64,000 nucleotides of DNA from an uncultured Oceanospirillaceae bacterium (GCA_937138495.1 CAKZPE010000021.1:62001-126000), one strand, 5' to 3'; positions 1 through 8,883 are shown, counted from the stretch's first letter. Translations and numbers: made by a program. The notes: generated from the sequence alone by a model not told the origin.

Positions 1-404
1 TGTTAGAAGAATTCGATAAGGTTCAGCAAGACAAACCAGAGCTGGAAGGCCTGTATAAGCTTGCCTGCCAGCATGCAACTGATAATTCAGATGCGTTGGT
101 GGAGCTGAAAGAGCGTCTGACAAATATTTTATTGGCGCAGGAATATCAGGACATTACAGGGCAGCTTATCAAACGGGTAATCCAGCTTGTTACTGATATA
201 GAGTCGCAGTTGGTAAGCCTGATGGAAGTCGCCTCCCGGGTTAACCGCCTGAATGGTATTGACGGTATGACTGCTGATGCAGAAGCGTTGGCGAAACAGA
301 AAAAAATAATGGCTGAAGGCCCACAAATGGCAGCAAAAGATAATGATGAAGTTGCTTCCAGCCAGGATGATGTGGATGACCTCCTTTCCAGTTTAGGTTT
401 TTAA
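1..404 (+). CDS. cheZ: Protein phosphatase CheZ, C-terminal part (5' end outside window)
   Basis: CheZ dephosphorylates CheY-P in the cytoplasm and ends the signal to the flagellar motor. The frame is open from position 3 back to the window edge, so the start lies upstream and only about 133 codons are visible. The helical segment has the family core QDITGQ, which supplies the catalytic Asp and Gln. The protein ends in an acidic linker and the terminal helix DDVDDLLSSLGF, the conserved CheY-docking tail. A TTG at 96 is internal and not the true start. cheA follows after 12 bases with a GGGGTAGG ribosome site, so the two are co-transcribed. The identification is secure; only the N-terminus is missing. 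Confidence 0.93.
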   Translation, partial: LEEFDKVQQDKPELEGLYKLACQHATDNSDALVELKERLTNILLAQEYQDITGQLIKRVIQLVTDIESQLVSLMEVASRVNRLNGIDGMTADAEALAKQKKIMAEGPQMAAKDNDEVASSQDDVDDLLSSLGF

Positions 405-416
405 CAGGGGTAGGCA

Positions 417-2570
417 ATGGCTTTAAATGTTGATCAGGAAATACTGGAAGATTTTTTGGTAGAAGCGGGAGAAATCCTTGAGCTTCTGTCTGAGCAGTTG
501 GTTGATCTCGAGCAGAATCCAAAAGACCGCGAATTGCTGAATGCAATCTTCCGTGGCTTCCATACCGTGAAGGGTGGTGCAGGGTTCTTACAGCTTGAGC
601 CAATGGTTGACTGCTGCCACAGTGCAGAGAATCTTTTCGACATGCTGCGTAATGATGACTTAGAGGTCTCCGCAGCCTTGATGGACGTTGTTTTACAGGC
701 CCTCGATACTGTAAATGCAATGTTTGAAGATGTACGTGGTGGCGAAAATCCGGAGCCTGCACCTGCTGACCTGATTGCTAAGCTCGATGCGCTTGCTGCC
801 GGGCAGAGTATTCAGGATGATGCGCCGGCACCTGCTGCACCTGCACCTGCAGCAGAACCAGCGGCTGATCTGGGCGCGCAATTCAGTGAAATGGTTTCCG
901 GAATATCGGCAGCTGAAGACGCGCCTGCCTCAGCAGCATCTGACTTGATTACCGAAGATGAGTTTGAGTCATTACTGGATGATTTACACGGCAGTGGTGC
1001 CCCGGGTGCTACCCCGGCAGCCAGTCCGAAAAATGATCTGATCACTGAAGATGAGTTTGATTCGCTGATGGATGAGCTGCATGGTCCTTCCGGTGCACCG
1101 GGAGTGGCGCCAGCTAGCGGCTCGATGGCAGACTCTGAATTTGATCAGTTGCTGGACCAGGCTGTTAAACAGGCGACTACTGCGCCCGTAGGGGCTGCTC
1201 CGGTGGCTGAGCCTGCCAAAGCAGAAACACCTGCATCAGCCCGCACGGCCCAGGACGACCTTATTACTGAGCAGGAGTTTGAAAACCTGCTGGATGATCT
1301 GCAGTCGAAAGGACAGGGTGCGTTTACCGATGTACCTAAACCTGAGCCTAAGCCGGCTGCCGCGAAAGCGACACCTGCTAAAGCTGCAGATGCCAAAAAA
1401 GCGAATGTTGAGACTAACGTTCGGGTCGATACCCGCCTGCTTGACCAGATTATGAATATGGTGGGTGAGCTGGTGCTGGTCCGTAACCGGTTAGTCCGGC
1501 TTGGTGCTGATAATGAAGACTCAGAACTGACTAAGGCGCTGGCGTCACTGGATATGGTGACCGGTGATTTGCAGATGTCAGTAATGAAAACCCGTATGCA
1601 GCCGGTGAAGAAGGTCTTTGGCCGTTTCCCCCGTCTGGTTCGTGATTTATCCCGTCAGTTGAATAAAGAAGTTCGTCTGGAGCTGCGCGGTGAAGATACT
1701 GATCTGGATAAAAACCTGGTAGAGGCGCTGGCGGATCCGCTGATTCACTTGGTACGTAACTCTATAGACCATGGTATTGAAATGCCGGACGAGCGGGTTA
1801 GCCGTGAAAAGCCCCGTGAAGGTAGTGTTCTGTTGTCGGCTGAGCAGGAAGGTGATCATATCTTGCTGGTTATCGAAGATGACGGTGCCGGTATGGATCC
1901 GAATAAACTGCGCCGTCTGGCGGTTGAACGTGGCATGCTGGATGTTGAAGCTGCGAACCGTCTGAGTGATCAGGAATGTTTCAACCTGATCTTTGCCGCT
2001 GGCTTTTCAACTAAAGAACAAATTTCCGACGTTTCCGGCCGTGGTGTCGGTATGGACGTCGTGAAAACCAAGATTTCTCAGCTGAACGGTAAGCTGGAAA
2101 TTGACTCTACCCTGGGTGAAGGTACCCGGATTGAGATTCAGGTACCACTGACACTGGCGATTATGCCGACGCTGATGGTGCTTCTGGAAGATCAGGCGTT
2201 TGCATTGCCTCTGGTGAATGTAAATGAGATCTTCAGTCTGGATCTGACGCAAATCAACGTGGTTGACGGTCAGCAGGCAATTGTTGTCCGTGACCGTGCA
2301 TTGCCGCTGTTCCATCTCAAGCGCTGGCTGGTAGACGGGCATCAGGGTGATCAGCTACCGGATCAGGGACATGTGGTTATTGCTAATGTCGGAACGGTAC
2401 AGGTAGCATTTGTTGTTGATCAGCTGGTAGGTCAGGAAGAGGTGGTAATTAAACCGCTGGGCAGTGTCCTTTACGGAACACCGGGACTGTCGGGTGTGAC
2501 CATTACCGGTGACGGCCGTATCGCGCTGATCATTGATATCCCTAACTTACTTAAGCATTATGCGTCTTAA
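417..2570 (+). CDS. cheA: Chemotaxis histidine kinase CheA
   Basis: CheA is the receptor-coupled histidine kinase that phosphorylates CheY and CheB. The 717-residue protein begins with an Hpt domain whose phosphorylated His is H49 (FHTVKGGAGF). A long Ala/Pro-rich linker of roughly residues 130-340 follows. Then come the dimerisation domain, an HATPase domain (N-box RNSIDHGIE, G-boxes DDGAGMD and GRGVGMD) and a C-terminal CheW-like regulatory domain. The linker carries repeated acidic motifs of the type LITEDEFxxLLDDLHG near residues 176, 207 and 280, plus a weaker copy near 238. They sit where CheY-binding P2 domains lie in enterobacterial CheA. The ATG has a strong GGGGTAGG site. A hairpin separates this gene from cheB. 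Confidence 0.97.
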   Translation: MALNVDQEILEDFLVEAGEILELLSEQLVDLEQNPKDRELLNAIFRGFHTVKGGAGFLQLEPMVDCCHSAENLFDMLRNDDLEVSAALMDVVLQALDTVNAMFEDVRGGENPEPAPADLIAKLDALAAGQSIQDDAPAPAAPAPAAEPAADLGAQFSEMVSGISAAEDAPASAASDLITEDEFESLLDDLHGSGAPGATPAASPKNDLITEDEFDSLMDELHGPSGAPGVAPASGSMADSEFDQLLDQAVKQATTAPVGAAPVAEPAKAETPASARTAQDDLITEQEFENLLDDLQSKGQGAFTDVPKPEPKPAAAKATPAKAADAKKANVETNVRVDTRLLDQIMNMVGELVLVRNRLVRLGADNEDSELTKALASLDMVTGDLQMSVMKTRMQPVKKVFGRFPRLVRDLSRQLNKEVRLELRGEDTDLDKNLVEALADPLIHLVRNSIDHGIEMPDERVSREKPREGSVLLSAEQEGDHILLVIEDDGAGMDPNKLRRLAVERGMLDVEAANRLSDQECFNLIFAAGFSTKEQISDVSGRGVGMDVVKTKISQLNGKLEIDSTLGEGTRIEIQVPLTLAIMPTLMVLLEDQAFALPLVNVNEIFSLDLTQINVVDGQQAIVVRDRALPLFHLKRWLVDGHQGDQLPDQGHVVIANVGTVQVAFVVDQLVGQEEVVIKPLGSVLYGTPGLSGVTITGDGRIALIIDIPNLLKHYAS

Positions 2571-2578
2571 ATGAGTTC

Positions 2579-2600
2579 AGCCATGCCTGCGGGCATGGCT
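2579..2600 (+). promoter_or_regulatory. Stem-loop between cheA and cheB
   Basis: A perfect 9-bp stem, AGCCATGCC (2579-2587) with GGCATGGCT (2592-2600), encloses the four-base loop TGCG. It starts 8 bases after the cheA stop and ends 19 bases before the cheB ribosome site. No T-run follows, so a classical intrinsic terminator is unlikely. An mRNA-stability or translation-tuning element is more plausible, but this is inference. Confidence 0.5.
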
Positions 2601-2629
2601 CTCAGTATCATTTGTCGCCGGAGGAATGG

Positions 2630-3799
2630 ATGGCGGTTAGGGTTCTTGTTGTTGATGATTCTGTTTTTTTTCGTAACCGCATTAGCCAGATTTTGCGCCA
2701 GGACCGGCGTATCCAGATTGTCGGCACGGCGAAAAATGGCCGTGAGGCAATTCAGCAGGCTGTGCAGCTGAAGCCTGATGTTGTGACGATGGACGTGGAA
2801 ATGCCTGTTTTAAATGGCATTGAAGCCGTTAAGGGCATTATGAAAGATGCGCCCTGTCAGATTCTGATGTTGTCTTCTCTGACCCGTCGCAGTGCCCGGG
2901 TGACACTCGAAGCGTTGGATGCTGGCGCAGCTGATTACCTGGAAAAAGATGCGAAACTCTGGATAGAGAAAGAAAGTGATGTTTCTGCCCAGGTAGTCGA
3001 AAAAGTGCTGGCACTGGGAAGCCGTCATCGCTCACATCCGCCCCGTAAGTCTGTATCTTTAAGCAGCCGTTCTGATACTGCGCCGGCATCACGTACAACC
3101 GGTGCAGCAGGGCTGTCCCGTCCTGCACCGGCGGCACGGCCTGCTGTGTCGACAGCGCCTGCTTCTGTCGGGTCAGCATCGTCAGCGCCGGCAGGTGGTC
3201 ATGACCTGGTCAGTAAAGTGACGTTCCCACCCTGTAAAGTCGTCGTCATCGGTTCCTCAACAGGAGGACCTGCTGCACTGCAGGATATTCTGCCGTCTAT
3301 TCCTGCCAGTTTTCCGTATCCGATCTTGCTGGTGCAGCATATGCCGAAAACCTTTACCTCGGTTTTTGCGCAACGTTTAAATGGTATTTGTCAGATAAAC
3401 ATTAAAGAAGCGGAAGACGGTGATGTGCTTAAACCGGGTCATGCATATCTTGCACCGGGTGGCAGCCAGATGATTTTTGAACCTGGCCGCGGTGACCGGG
3501 TGAAAGTATTCCCAAGTGATGAGCGGGTTACCTATAAGCCGAGTGTAGATGTTACTTTTGCTTCGGCAGCCAAGATACACAGTAAGCATGTATTGGGCAT
3601 TGTACTGACTGGTATGGGAGCGGACGGTGCGGAAGGTGCGAAACTGTTGAAGCAGGCTGGCAGCCATCTCTGGGCACAGGATCAGTCTACCTGTACCATT
3701 TTCGGCATGCCTAAAGCCGTGATAAATGCAGGTGTGGCAGACCATATCCTTAAGCTGAATGATATCGGGCAGCTGTTAAAGAATAAGGGAGGGCGTTAA
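2630..3799 (+). CDS. cheB: Chemotaxis response regulator / protein-glutamate methylesterase CheB
   Basis: CheB removes methyl groups from chemoreceptor glutamates, and can deamidate glutamines, when activated by CheA. The 389-residue protein has an N-terminal receiver domain (VLVVDDS acidic pocket, phospho-acceptor D55 in VTMDVEMP). A Ser/Ala/Pro-rich linker follows, then the methylesterase domain with catalytic Ser (S210 in SSTGGP), a His in QHMP and an Asp in GMGADGAEG. I start it at the ATG at 2630, preceded by GGAGG at 2620-2624. A TTG at 2612 lies in frame upstream, but its codons would cover that ribosome site. The stop overlaps the next start (TAATG), so it is translationally coupled to motC. 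Confidence 0.96.
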   Translation: MAVRVLVVDDSVFFRNRISQILRQDRRIQIVGTAKNGREAIQQAVQLKPDVVTMDVEMPVLNGIEAVKGIMKDAPCQILMLSSLTRRSARVTLEALDAGAADYLEKDAKLWIEKESDVSAQVVEKVLALGSRHRSHPPRKSVSLSSRSDTAPASRTTGAAGLSRPAPAARPAVSTAPASVGSASSAPAGGHDLVSKVTFPPCKVVVIGSSTGGPAALQDILPSIPASFPYPILLVQHMPKTFTSVFAQRLNGICQINIKEAEDGDVLKPGHAYLAPGGSQMIFEPGRGDRVKVFPSDERVTYKPSVDVTFASAAKIHSKHVLGIVLTGMGADGAEGAKLLKQAGSHLWAQDQSTCTIFGMPKAVINAGVADHILKLNDIGQLLKNKGGR

Positions 3800-4539
3800 T
3801 GGATCTGGTCAGCATTGGCGGGTTAGTCCTTGCGCTGCTAGCAGTTATTGGTGGTAACTATTTAGACGGTGGCCATATCGATCAGCTGGTCAATATTCCG
3901 GCGGCGCTGATTGTTATTGGTGGTACCTTTGCGGCTTCTCTGGTGCAGTCACCCAGTGGCGATTTTAAGCGGGGCATGTACCTGCTGGGCTGGGCATTCG
4001 GTAAAAATAAGGTCGATTTCGAGCATGGTATCAGTCAGATTGTTGGCTGGTGCGCAACCGCTCGCCGTAAAGGTTTGTTGGGGCTGGAGGTTGAGATTGA
4101 TCAGCAGGACGATCCGTTTATTCAGTCAGGCTTGCAATTGTTGGTAGATGGCCGTTCCGTTGATGTGATCCGGTCCTCGTTAGAAGCCGAGCTGGTTACC
4201 CGTGAATACCGTGATATTCAGGGAGCAAAGGTGATTGAAGGGATGGGCGGCTATGCGCCTACATTAGGCATTATTGGTGCAGTATTAGGGCTTATACATG
4301 TGATGTCTAATCTTGACAGTCCTGATGAGCTGGGGGCTGGTATAGCGACGGCCTTTGTTGCAACGGTATATGGTGTGGGCATTGCCAACCTTTTCTTCCT
4401 GCCTGTCGCGAATAAAATCCGCGCGTTAGTTCAGCAGCGCTTTCATTATCAGGAAATGATGCTGGAAGGCTTGCTGTTTATTGCTGAAGGTCAGAGCCCG
4501 CGGATTATCCAGCAGCGTTTACAAGGCTACCTCAGCTAA
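3799..4539 (+). CDS. motC: Flagellar motor stator protein MotC (MotA family)
   Basis: This is a MotA/PomA-type stator subunit of the inner membrane that couples ion flow to flagellar rotation. At 246 residues it matches the family. An N-terminal hydrophobic segment is followed by a second one (NIPAALIVIGGTF), a cytoplasmic loop, and two C-terminal membrane helices including GGYAPTLGIIGAVLGL. Its position between cheB and a MotB-like gene is the Pseudomonas motCD arrangement, where MotCD is a second stator used for swarming or high load. The start overlaps the cheB stop by one base. The driving ion cannot be told from sequence alone. Confidence 0.92.
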   Translation: MDLVSIGGLVLALLAVIGGNYLDGGHIDQLVNIPAALIVIGGTFAASLVQSPSGDFKRGMYLLGWAFGKNKVDFEHGISQIVGWCATARRKGLLGLEVEIDQQDDPFIQSGLQLLVDGRSVDVIRSSLEAELVTREYRDIQGAKVIEGMGGYAPTLGIIGAVLGLIHVMSNLDSPDELGAGIATAFVATVYGVGIANLFFLPVANKIRALVQQRFHYQEMMLEGLLFIAEGQSPRIIQQRLQGYLS

Positions 4540-4555
4540 CCTGAAGAGGTATCAG

Positions 4556-5530
4556 ATGCCCCGTCGCAGAGTAGAAGATGACAGTTCACATACAGACCGG
4601 TGGATAATTTCCTACGCGGACTTCATTACCATTTTGTTTGCCTTTTTTGTCGTTATGTATGCGATATCTTCTGTTAACGAAGAAAAGTACAAAGATATCT
4701 CATCTGCTCTTTCCGGCGTATTTGCCGGATTTCAGACAGATCAGCTTGAAGGGCCCGCCAATCAGGAGGCGCAGGCTGACTCGATTGGTATTGGTATTTT
4801 TGACGGTGGTGAGTCTGATGATAATAGCCCTACTGTTAAAATTGTCCCTCCCAAGCCTGAAAATAGCGTGATTCTTGGTGAGATCGCTGATAAAACTCAA
4901 TTACAGTTTAAAAAATTGATTCGGGACGGGCATCTTAAGGTACAGAGTAATAATCTGTGGGTGGCGATCGAGTTAGGTGCAAACCTGGTATTCCCGGAAG
5001 GTGGTGCATTACCGCCAATCAGTATTGACCCGCTGTTTGCGCAGGTGGCTGAGATACTTAAAGATTATCCTAATCCGATTCACGTTGAGGGGTTTACCGA
5101 CGATCAGTATATCTCGACGGATGAGTATCCTTCGAACTGGGAGTTGTCTGCTGCCCGTGCCGCATCAATTGTGCGCATTTTGGAACTCAACGGAGTTGAG
5201 CCGCACCGTATGGCTGCTGTAGGGTTTGGGGAATATCAGCCGGTTCGTGATAATGGAACGGAAAGTGGCCGGCGCATTAATCGCCGGGCGGTTATTGTGG
5301 TATCCCGCGACCGTAAAACACAGCGGGTAGTTGCAGCGTTTGGTAGCCAGCAGGTCAGTGAGGATGCAGTTAGCTCCGTGCTGGTGGAAGACCGGGCCGC
5401 TCCGGCTGATATGGAGCGGGTTGAGACAGAAGACGGTAAAGTAATTTTTAGGCGCAAAGTACCTCGCAATGAGCTTGAGGTCGACAGGTTGACACAACCT
5501 TTAACCGCGCCGGTGGAGACTGAACAGTAA
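4556..5530 (+). CDS. motD: Flagellar motor stator protein MotD (MotB family)
   Basis: This is the MotB-type partner of MotC. It anchors the stator to peptidoglycan and carries the ion-binding Asp. The short N-terminus is followed by one membrane helix with the critical Asp (D22 in SYADFITILF). A periplasmic linker and an OmpA-like peptidoglycan-binding domain follow (VEGFTDDQ and NWELSAARAASIVR). The protein is 324 residues from the ATG at 4556, which has GAAGAGG seven bases upstream. A frame running upstream to 4481 has no support. The tail after the OmpA domain is about 70 residues of charged sequence. The stop overlaps the next start by one base. Confidence 0.93.
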   Translation: MPRRRVEDDSSHTDRWIISYADFITILFAFFVVMYAISSVNEEKYKDISSALSGVFAGFQTDQLEGPANQEAQADSIGIGIFDGGESDDNSPTVKIVPPKPENSVILGEIADKTQLQFKKLIRDGHLKVQSNNLWVAIELGANLVFPEGGALPPISIDPLFAQVAEILKDYPNPIHVEGFTDDQYISTDEYPSNWELSAARAASIVRILELNGVEPHRMAAVGFGEYQPVRDNGTESGRRINRRAVIVVSRDRKTQRVVAAFGSQQVSEDAVSSVLVEDRAAPADMERVETEDGKVIFRRKVPRNELEVDRLTQPLTAPVETEQ

Positions 5531-6303
5531 TGCAGATTTTGGCAATCGCAAATCAGAAGGGCGGTGTTGGTAAGACAACAACGGCTGTCGCTTTGGCTGG
5601 TTTAATGGCCGATGCAGGAAAGCGGGTCTTACTGGTGGATCTTGATCCCCATGGATCAATGACCAGTTATTTTAAATATGATCCGGATGAGCTGGAGAAC
5701 AGTGTTTACGACTTGTTCATGCAGTCCCAGATCTCACTGAACCGTGTCGACAGTATTTTAATGCCGACGACCGATCCGCAAATTGACCTGATGCCGGCGA
5801 CAACTGCACTGGCAACGCTTGAACGTAAAGCCGTGGGGCAGGAAGGTTTGGGTCTGCAGGTGGCTAAAGCATTACGGCTGCTTAAGGACCGCTATGACGT
5901 GGTGTTGATTGACAGCCCGCCGGTGCTGGGAGTGCTGATGATCAATGCACTGGCTGCCTGTCAGCATTTGCTGGTGCCAGTACAGACAGAATACTTGGCT
6001 CTGAAAGGGCTGGACCGTATGTTACGCACTATCAGTATGGTGAACCGTGCCCGTAAACGGAAACTTGAATTCACGCTGATACCGACATTTTATGACCGCT
6101 CAGTGGCGTCATCCGTCAATTGTTTGCGAGAGCTGCATCAGCAATACCCTGAGCAAATGGCCAGTACAGTGGTGCCTGTGGATGCCCGCTTCCGTGTGGC
6201 CAGTTCCAAAGGTGTGACACCTTCTGCGCTGGATGACAGCAGTGCAGGTGTGCAGGCTTATAGCCGGATACTGCGTGTGCTAGGAGAGAGGTCAGGTAAA
6301 TGA
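5530..6303 (+). CDS. ParA-family ATPase of the chemotaxis cluster (ParC/Soj-like)
   Basis: This is a MinD/ParA-type ATPase with a deviant Walker A, QKGGVGKTT, at residues 9-17, a switch region LLVDLDPHG and VVLIDSPP. In Vibrio the equivalent (ParC, not topoisomerase IV) places chemosensory arrays at the cell pole. In Pseudomonas the homologue lies at the same place after motD. At 257 residues it is full length. It starts inside the motD stop (TAATG) and shares ATGA with the next gene, so the three are translated as a unit. Polar targeting of the array is an inference from position and from the CheW-domain partner next door. Confidence 0.88.
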   Translation: MQILAIANQKGGVGKTTTAVALAGLMADAGKRVLLVDLDPHGSMTSYFKYDPDELENSVYDLFMQSQISLNRVDSILMPTTDPQIDLMPATTALATLERKAVGQEGLGLQVAKALRLLKDRYDVVLIDSPPVLGVLMINALAACQHLLVPVQTEYLALKGLDRMLRTISMVNRARKRKLEFTLIPTFYDRSVASSVNCLRELHQQYPEQMASTVVPVDARFRVASSKGVTPSALDDSSAGVQAYSRILRVLGERSGK

Positions 6304-8150
6304 CAGATACCCCATGGAGCAATCGCCAGCAACAAATGGTGCAGGAATATCTGGATGCATTACTGACGGATCCTGAGGCGGGTACAGATGCACCAGAAAC
6401 GGCTACGCAGGTATTAGCGGAGCCGTTCATGTCAGAAGAAGCAGATCGGCTGCCTGATACGATGATGGCAGAACCGACAGATACCGGAACTGAGTCAGAA
6501 GAGGCTGCTGTTGAAGTCTCTGAAATGTCAGCCACGGCAGATGAGTGCTCAGCTGAGCAGGGTGTTGAGCCATTTGCGGAAGAGGGTTCATCTGTCGAAT
6601 CTGTGGAGATGGACGCTGATTCAGAAGTTGAAGTATCTGAATATACTGGGCCTGAGGAGGTCGTATCGGACGCTGACGCGGAGGCGCCCGAATCCGTGGC
6701 CGATGATTTATTGTTGATCGCTGATGGTGCGTCTGAAGCAGCCATTGAAACAGATACTGAAGCACTGCCCGAAAACGAAGAAGCGCTTGATGCTGCTCTG
6801 CACGCAATTGAGTCAGTAAAGGCTGCTGAAGCGGAAGAAGAATTGGTAGCGGACGCAGGGGCTTTACATGAGGCTGATGCTGCTTTCTCCGAATCACCTC
6901 AGCCGGTGTCTGCTGTTGAGGAAACGCTGACAGATTTACCTGAAGACCTGGCGGCTGATGACGGTGTTTCCACGATTGAGGATCCGATCAGTGTCGCTGC
7001 TGAATTGCTTCACGAAGAATTGGATCAGTATGATGCTGATCCGTTTGCCGGGCAGCAAGAAGCCCCGGCAATCAGTGTGTTGCAGGATATTCCTGAGATC
7101 GCCACAGAACCTGAAGCGCTATTGCCGGTGGATGATTCGGTATTGGGGATGATTCAGCAGGAAGAGATTTCAGCATCGGCAGACCTTGATGCATATGTTG
7201 AAGATATCACTAATATGCAGCCGGTTGCTCAGAGTGTTCATGAAGAGCATCACGAAGAACACGATATTACAGCGTTGCTGTCTCAGTTAGCTGAGATCGT
7301 ATCGGATGATTCCGTAGCTGAAGCTGTTATTCAGAAAATTGAAGAGATTGCTCAGGAGTTTTCATCTCAGATTCAGGTTCAGGATGTAATTGAGCCAGAA
7401 CCGGAATCAGAACCGGAAGATGCTTTAACCGATACTTCTGAAGATATTCTTGAGGCCGTTGATGCGGTTGTGAGTGAGGAGGAAATTAACTTTGATCTGG
7501 GTGAGGATCCTCTGGCTGAAGTTGATGAAGGAGGTTTATCAGATGATGAACTGGCTGCAGAGTTTGCTGCCGCTATGGCTGCTGAAGCAGATATGGATGC
7601 GAACGAAGTCCAGGAGTCGGTTACTGATGATATATCTGAAATAGAGTTTCCGGCTGAGCTGGAAGACGTTGTGTCAGAAGCCGCACCTGCGGAGGTTGAT
7701 GACACGCCGGTTGCTGCTGCAATCCCTGATGAATTGCAATGCATCATTGTCGAAATGCATGGTTTACAGCTGGCTATGCCGCTTGAACATGTATTAGAGC
7801 CGCGACACATTGCTGACATGTCTTTTGTGCTTGATGATCAGTACGACTGGGTACTGGGCAGTTTTCTGGATCTGAACTTTAAGATCGATGTGGTTGATAC
7901 CGCAATGTGGCTGATCCCGGAGACTTATGAACCGCATAATGCCACTTATGATGAGATCTTGCTGCTACAGGATAAACCCTGGGCTCTGACCTATGACAAG
8001 ATGATTTCAGCGCAAATAATCAGCATGGATGAAGTGACTCTGAATACAGATAAGAGCCGTCGCCCCTGGTTGTTGGGAACCAGCATGACACATAAGTGTG
8101 CGATTGTTGATATTCCGGCCTTGTGTAAACAACTGGAAGAGGCGCTATAA
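6300..8150 (+). CDS. CheW-domain protein with very long acidic N-terminal region (ParP-like)
   Basis: Only the last 140 residues or so (about 477-616) resemble a CheW-like domain, beginning DELQCIIVEMHGLQLAMPLE. The first 475 residues are low-complexity and dominated by Glu, Asp, Ala, Ser and Val, with no visible fold. In Vibrio, ParP couples the ParA-type ATPase to CheA and receptors through a C-terminal CheW-like domain, and the same pairing is seen here through the four-base overlap with the ATPase gene. At 616 residues this protein is far longer than a plain CheW. No ordinary CheW gene follows it. The link to array positioning is inferred; the CheW-like fold is a moderate call. Confidence 0.8.
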   Translation: MTDTPWSNRQQQMVQEYLDALLTDPEAGTDAPETATQVLAEPFMSEEADRLPDTMMAEPTDTGTESEEAAVEVSEMSATADECSAEQGVEPFAEEGSSVESVEMDADSEVEVSEYTGPEEVVSDADAEAPESVADDLLLIADGASEAAIETDTEALPENEEALDAALHAIESVKAAEAEEELVADAGALHEADAAFSESPQPVSAVEETLTDLPEDLAADDGVSTIEDPISVAAELLHEELDQYDADPFAGQQEAPAISVLQDIPEIATEPEALLPVDDSVLGMIQQEEISASADLDAYVEDITNMQPVAQSVHEEHHEEHDITALLSQLAEIVSDDSVAEAVIQKIEEIAQEFSSQIQVQDVIEPEPESEPEDALTDTSEDILEAVDAVVSEEEINFDLGEDPLAEVDEGGLSDDELAAEFAAAMAAEADMDANEVQESVTDDISEIEFPAELEDVVSEAAPAEVDDTPVAAAIPDELQCIIVEMHGLQLAMPLEHVLEPRHIADMSFVLDDQYDWVLGSFLDLNFKIDVVDTAMWLIPETYEPHNATYDEILLLQDKPWALTYDKMISAQIISMDEVTLNTDKSRRPWLLGTSMTHKCAIVDIPALCKQLEEAL

Positions 8151-8178
8151 TAGCCTCCCTGGTTGATTCGGTAGAGTG

Positions 8179-8586
8179 ATGAACGCAATGATATGGATAG
8201 GATTCACAGTGGTCGCTTTGCTGGCTGTTGTTGCAACTGTTTACAGTTTGCGCGCTCATCGTCAGTTGCAGCAGCATCAGCGCCAGTATGAGGCGTTGAT
8301 TAATGTTTTGCGTAATGAAATACAGGCGATGACCAGCAGTTCGATTGGTATGGGACATCGCCTGGTTGATATTGAAAGCCGTTTGAATATTACCGTTGAG
8401 AAACAGCAGGAGCTGGCTAACCGTGATCCTGGTGTATTGGCCTACAACCAGGCGGCGCGGCTGATGGAAATGGGCGCAGACGTTGATGACCTGGTGCAAA
8501 ACTGTGGTATCGGACGTCCGGAGGCTGAGTTAATGGCCTTGCTGCATAAAGAAGTGGCAGCACCTCAGGTTCGCGGTCGCCGCTGA
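8179..8586 (+). CDS. DUF2802 family membrane-anchored protein
   Basis: A 135-residue protein has one N-terminal membrane helix (WIGFTVVALLAVVATVY). A predicted coiled coil rich in Gln and Arg follows (HRQLQQHQRQYEALINVLRN). The C-terminal segment looks like a DNA-binding-type helix pair (LMEMGADVDDLVQNCGIGRPEAELM). It matches the DUF2802 gene that closes the chemotaxis cluster in Pseudomonas; no function is established to my knowledge. I use the ATG at 8179; a GTG directly in front (8176) is possible. It converges with the next gene with only one base between the stops. Confidence 0.8.
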   Translation: MNAMIWIGFTVVALLAVVATVYSLRAHRQLQQHQRQYEALINVLRNEIQAMTSSSIGMGHRLVDIESRLNITVEKQQELANRDPGVLAYNQAARLMEMGADVDDLVQNCGIGRPEAELMALLHKEVAAPQVRGRR

Positions 8587-8587
8587 T

Positions 8588-8875
8588 TTATGTATTCTCG
8601 GGATTTTGTTTCAGGTTGTAGGTAAAGGCAATTATTTCAGCGATTGCCCGGTACAAACTCTCCGGTATTTCATCTCCTAACTCCAGCCTCAGTAATACTT
8701 CAACCAGTTCAGGGCTCTCGTGAATATGGACATTATGTTCATTGGCAAGCGCAATGATCTGCTCAGCAATTACTCCCCGTCCTTTGGCGACCAGTTTAGG
8801 GGCGGAGGCGTGGTCGTAATTAAGTGCGATGGCCTTCTGATTCAGTGACGGCTGGTCTGTATTTTTTTTAGTCAT
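8588..8875 (-). CDS. FlhB C-terminal domain homologue (FlhX-type, EscU/YscU/HrcU family)
   Basis: The 95-residue cytoplasmic protein resembles only the C-terminal substrate-switch domain of the flagellar export protein FlhB, from AIALNYDH to the end (PELVEVLLRLELGDEIPESLYRAIAEIIAF). Full FlhB also has four membrane helices and a self-cleaving NPTH loop. Here the corresponding place reads LNYDHASAPKLVAKG, so the cleavage motif is absent. Such FlhX proteins can partly replace the FlhB C-terminus in some bacteria. It lies 8 bases downstream of the FliK-like gene on the same strand, and FliK is the known partner of this domain, which supports a role in export specificity. Confidence 0.87.
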   Translation of the reverse strand: MTKKNTDQPSLNQKAIALNYDHASAPKLVAKGRGVIAEQIIALANEHNVHIHESPELVEVLLRLELGDEIPESLYRAIAEIIAFTYNLKQNPENT

Positions 8876-8883
8876 ACGGTGCC

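Noticed and set aside
6116-6897. Long reading frames on the minus strand opposite the ParP-like gene (Ser- or Pro/Gln-rich)
   Set aside because: They mirror the low-complexity acidic coding strand, lack ribosome sites and resemble no family. The plus frame has the CheW-like domain and operon context.
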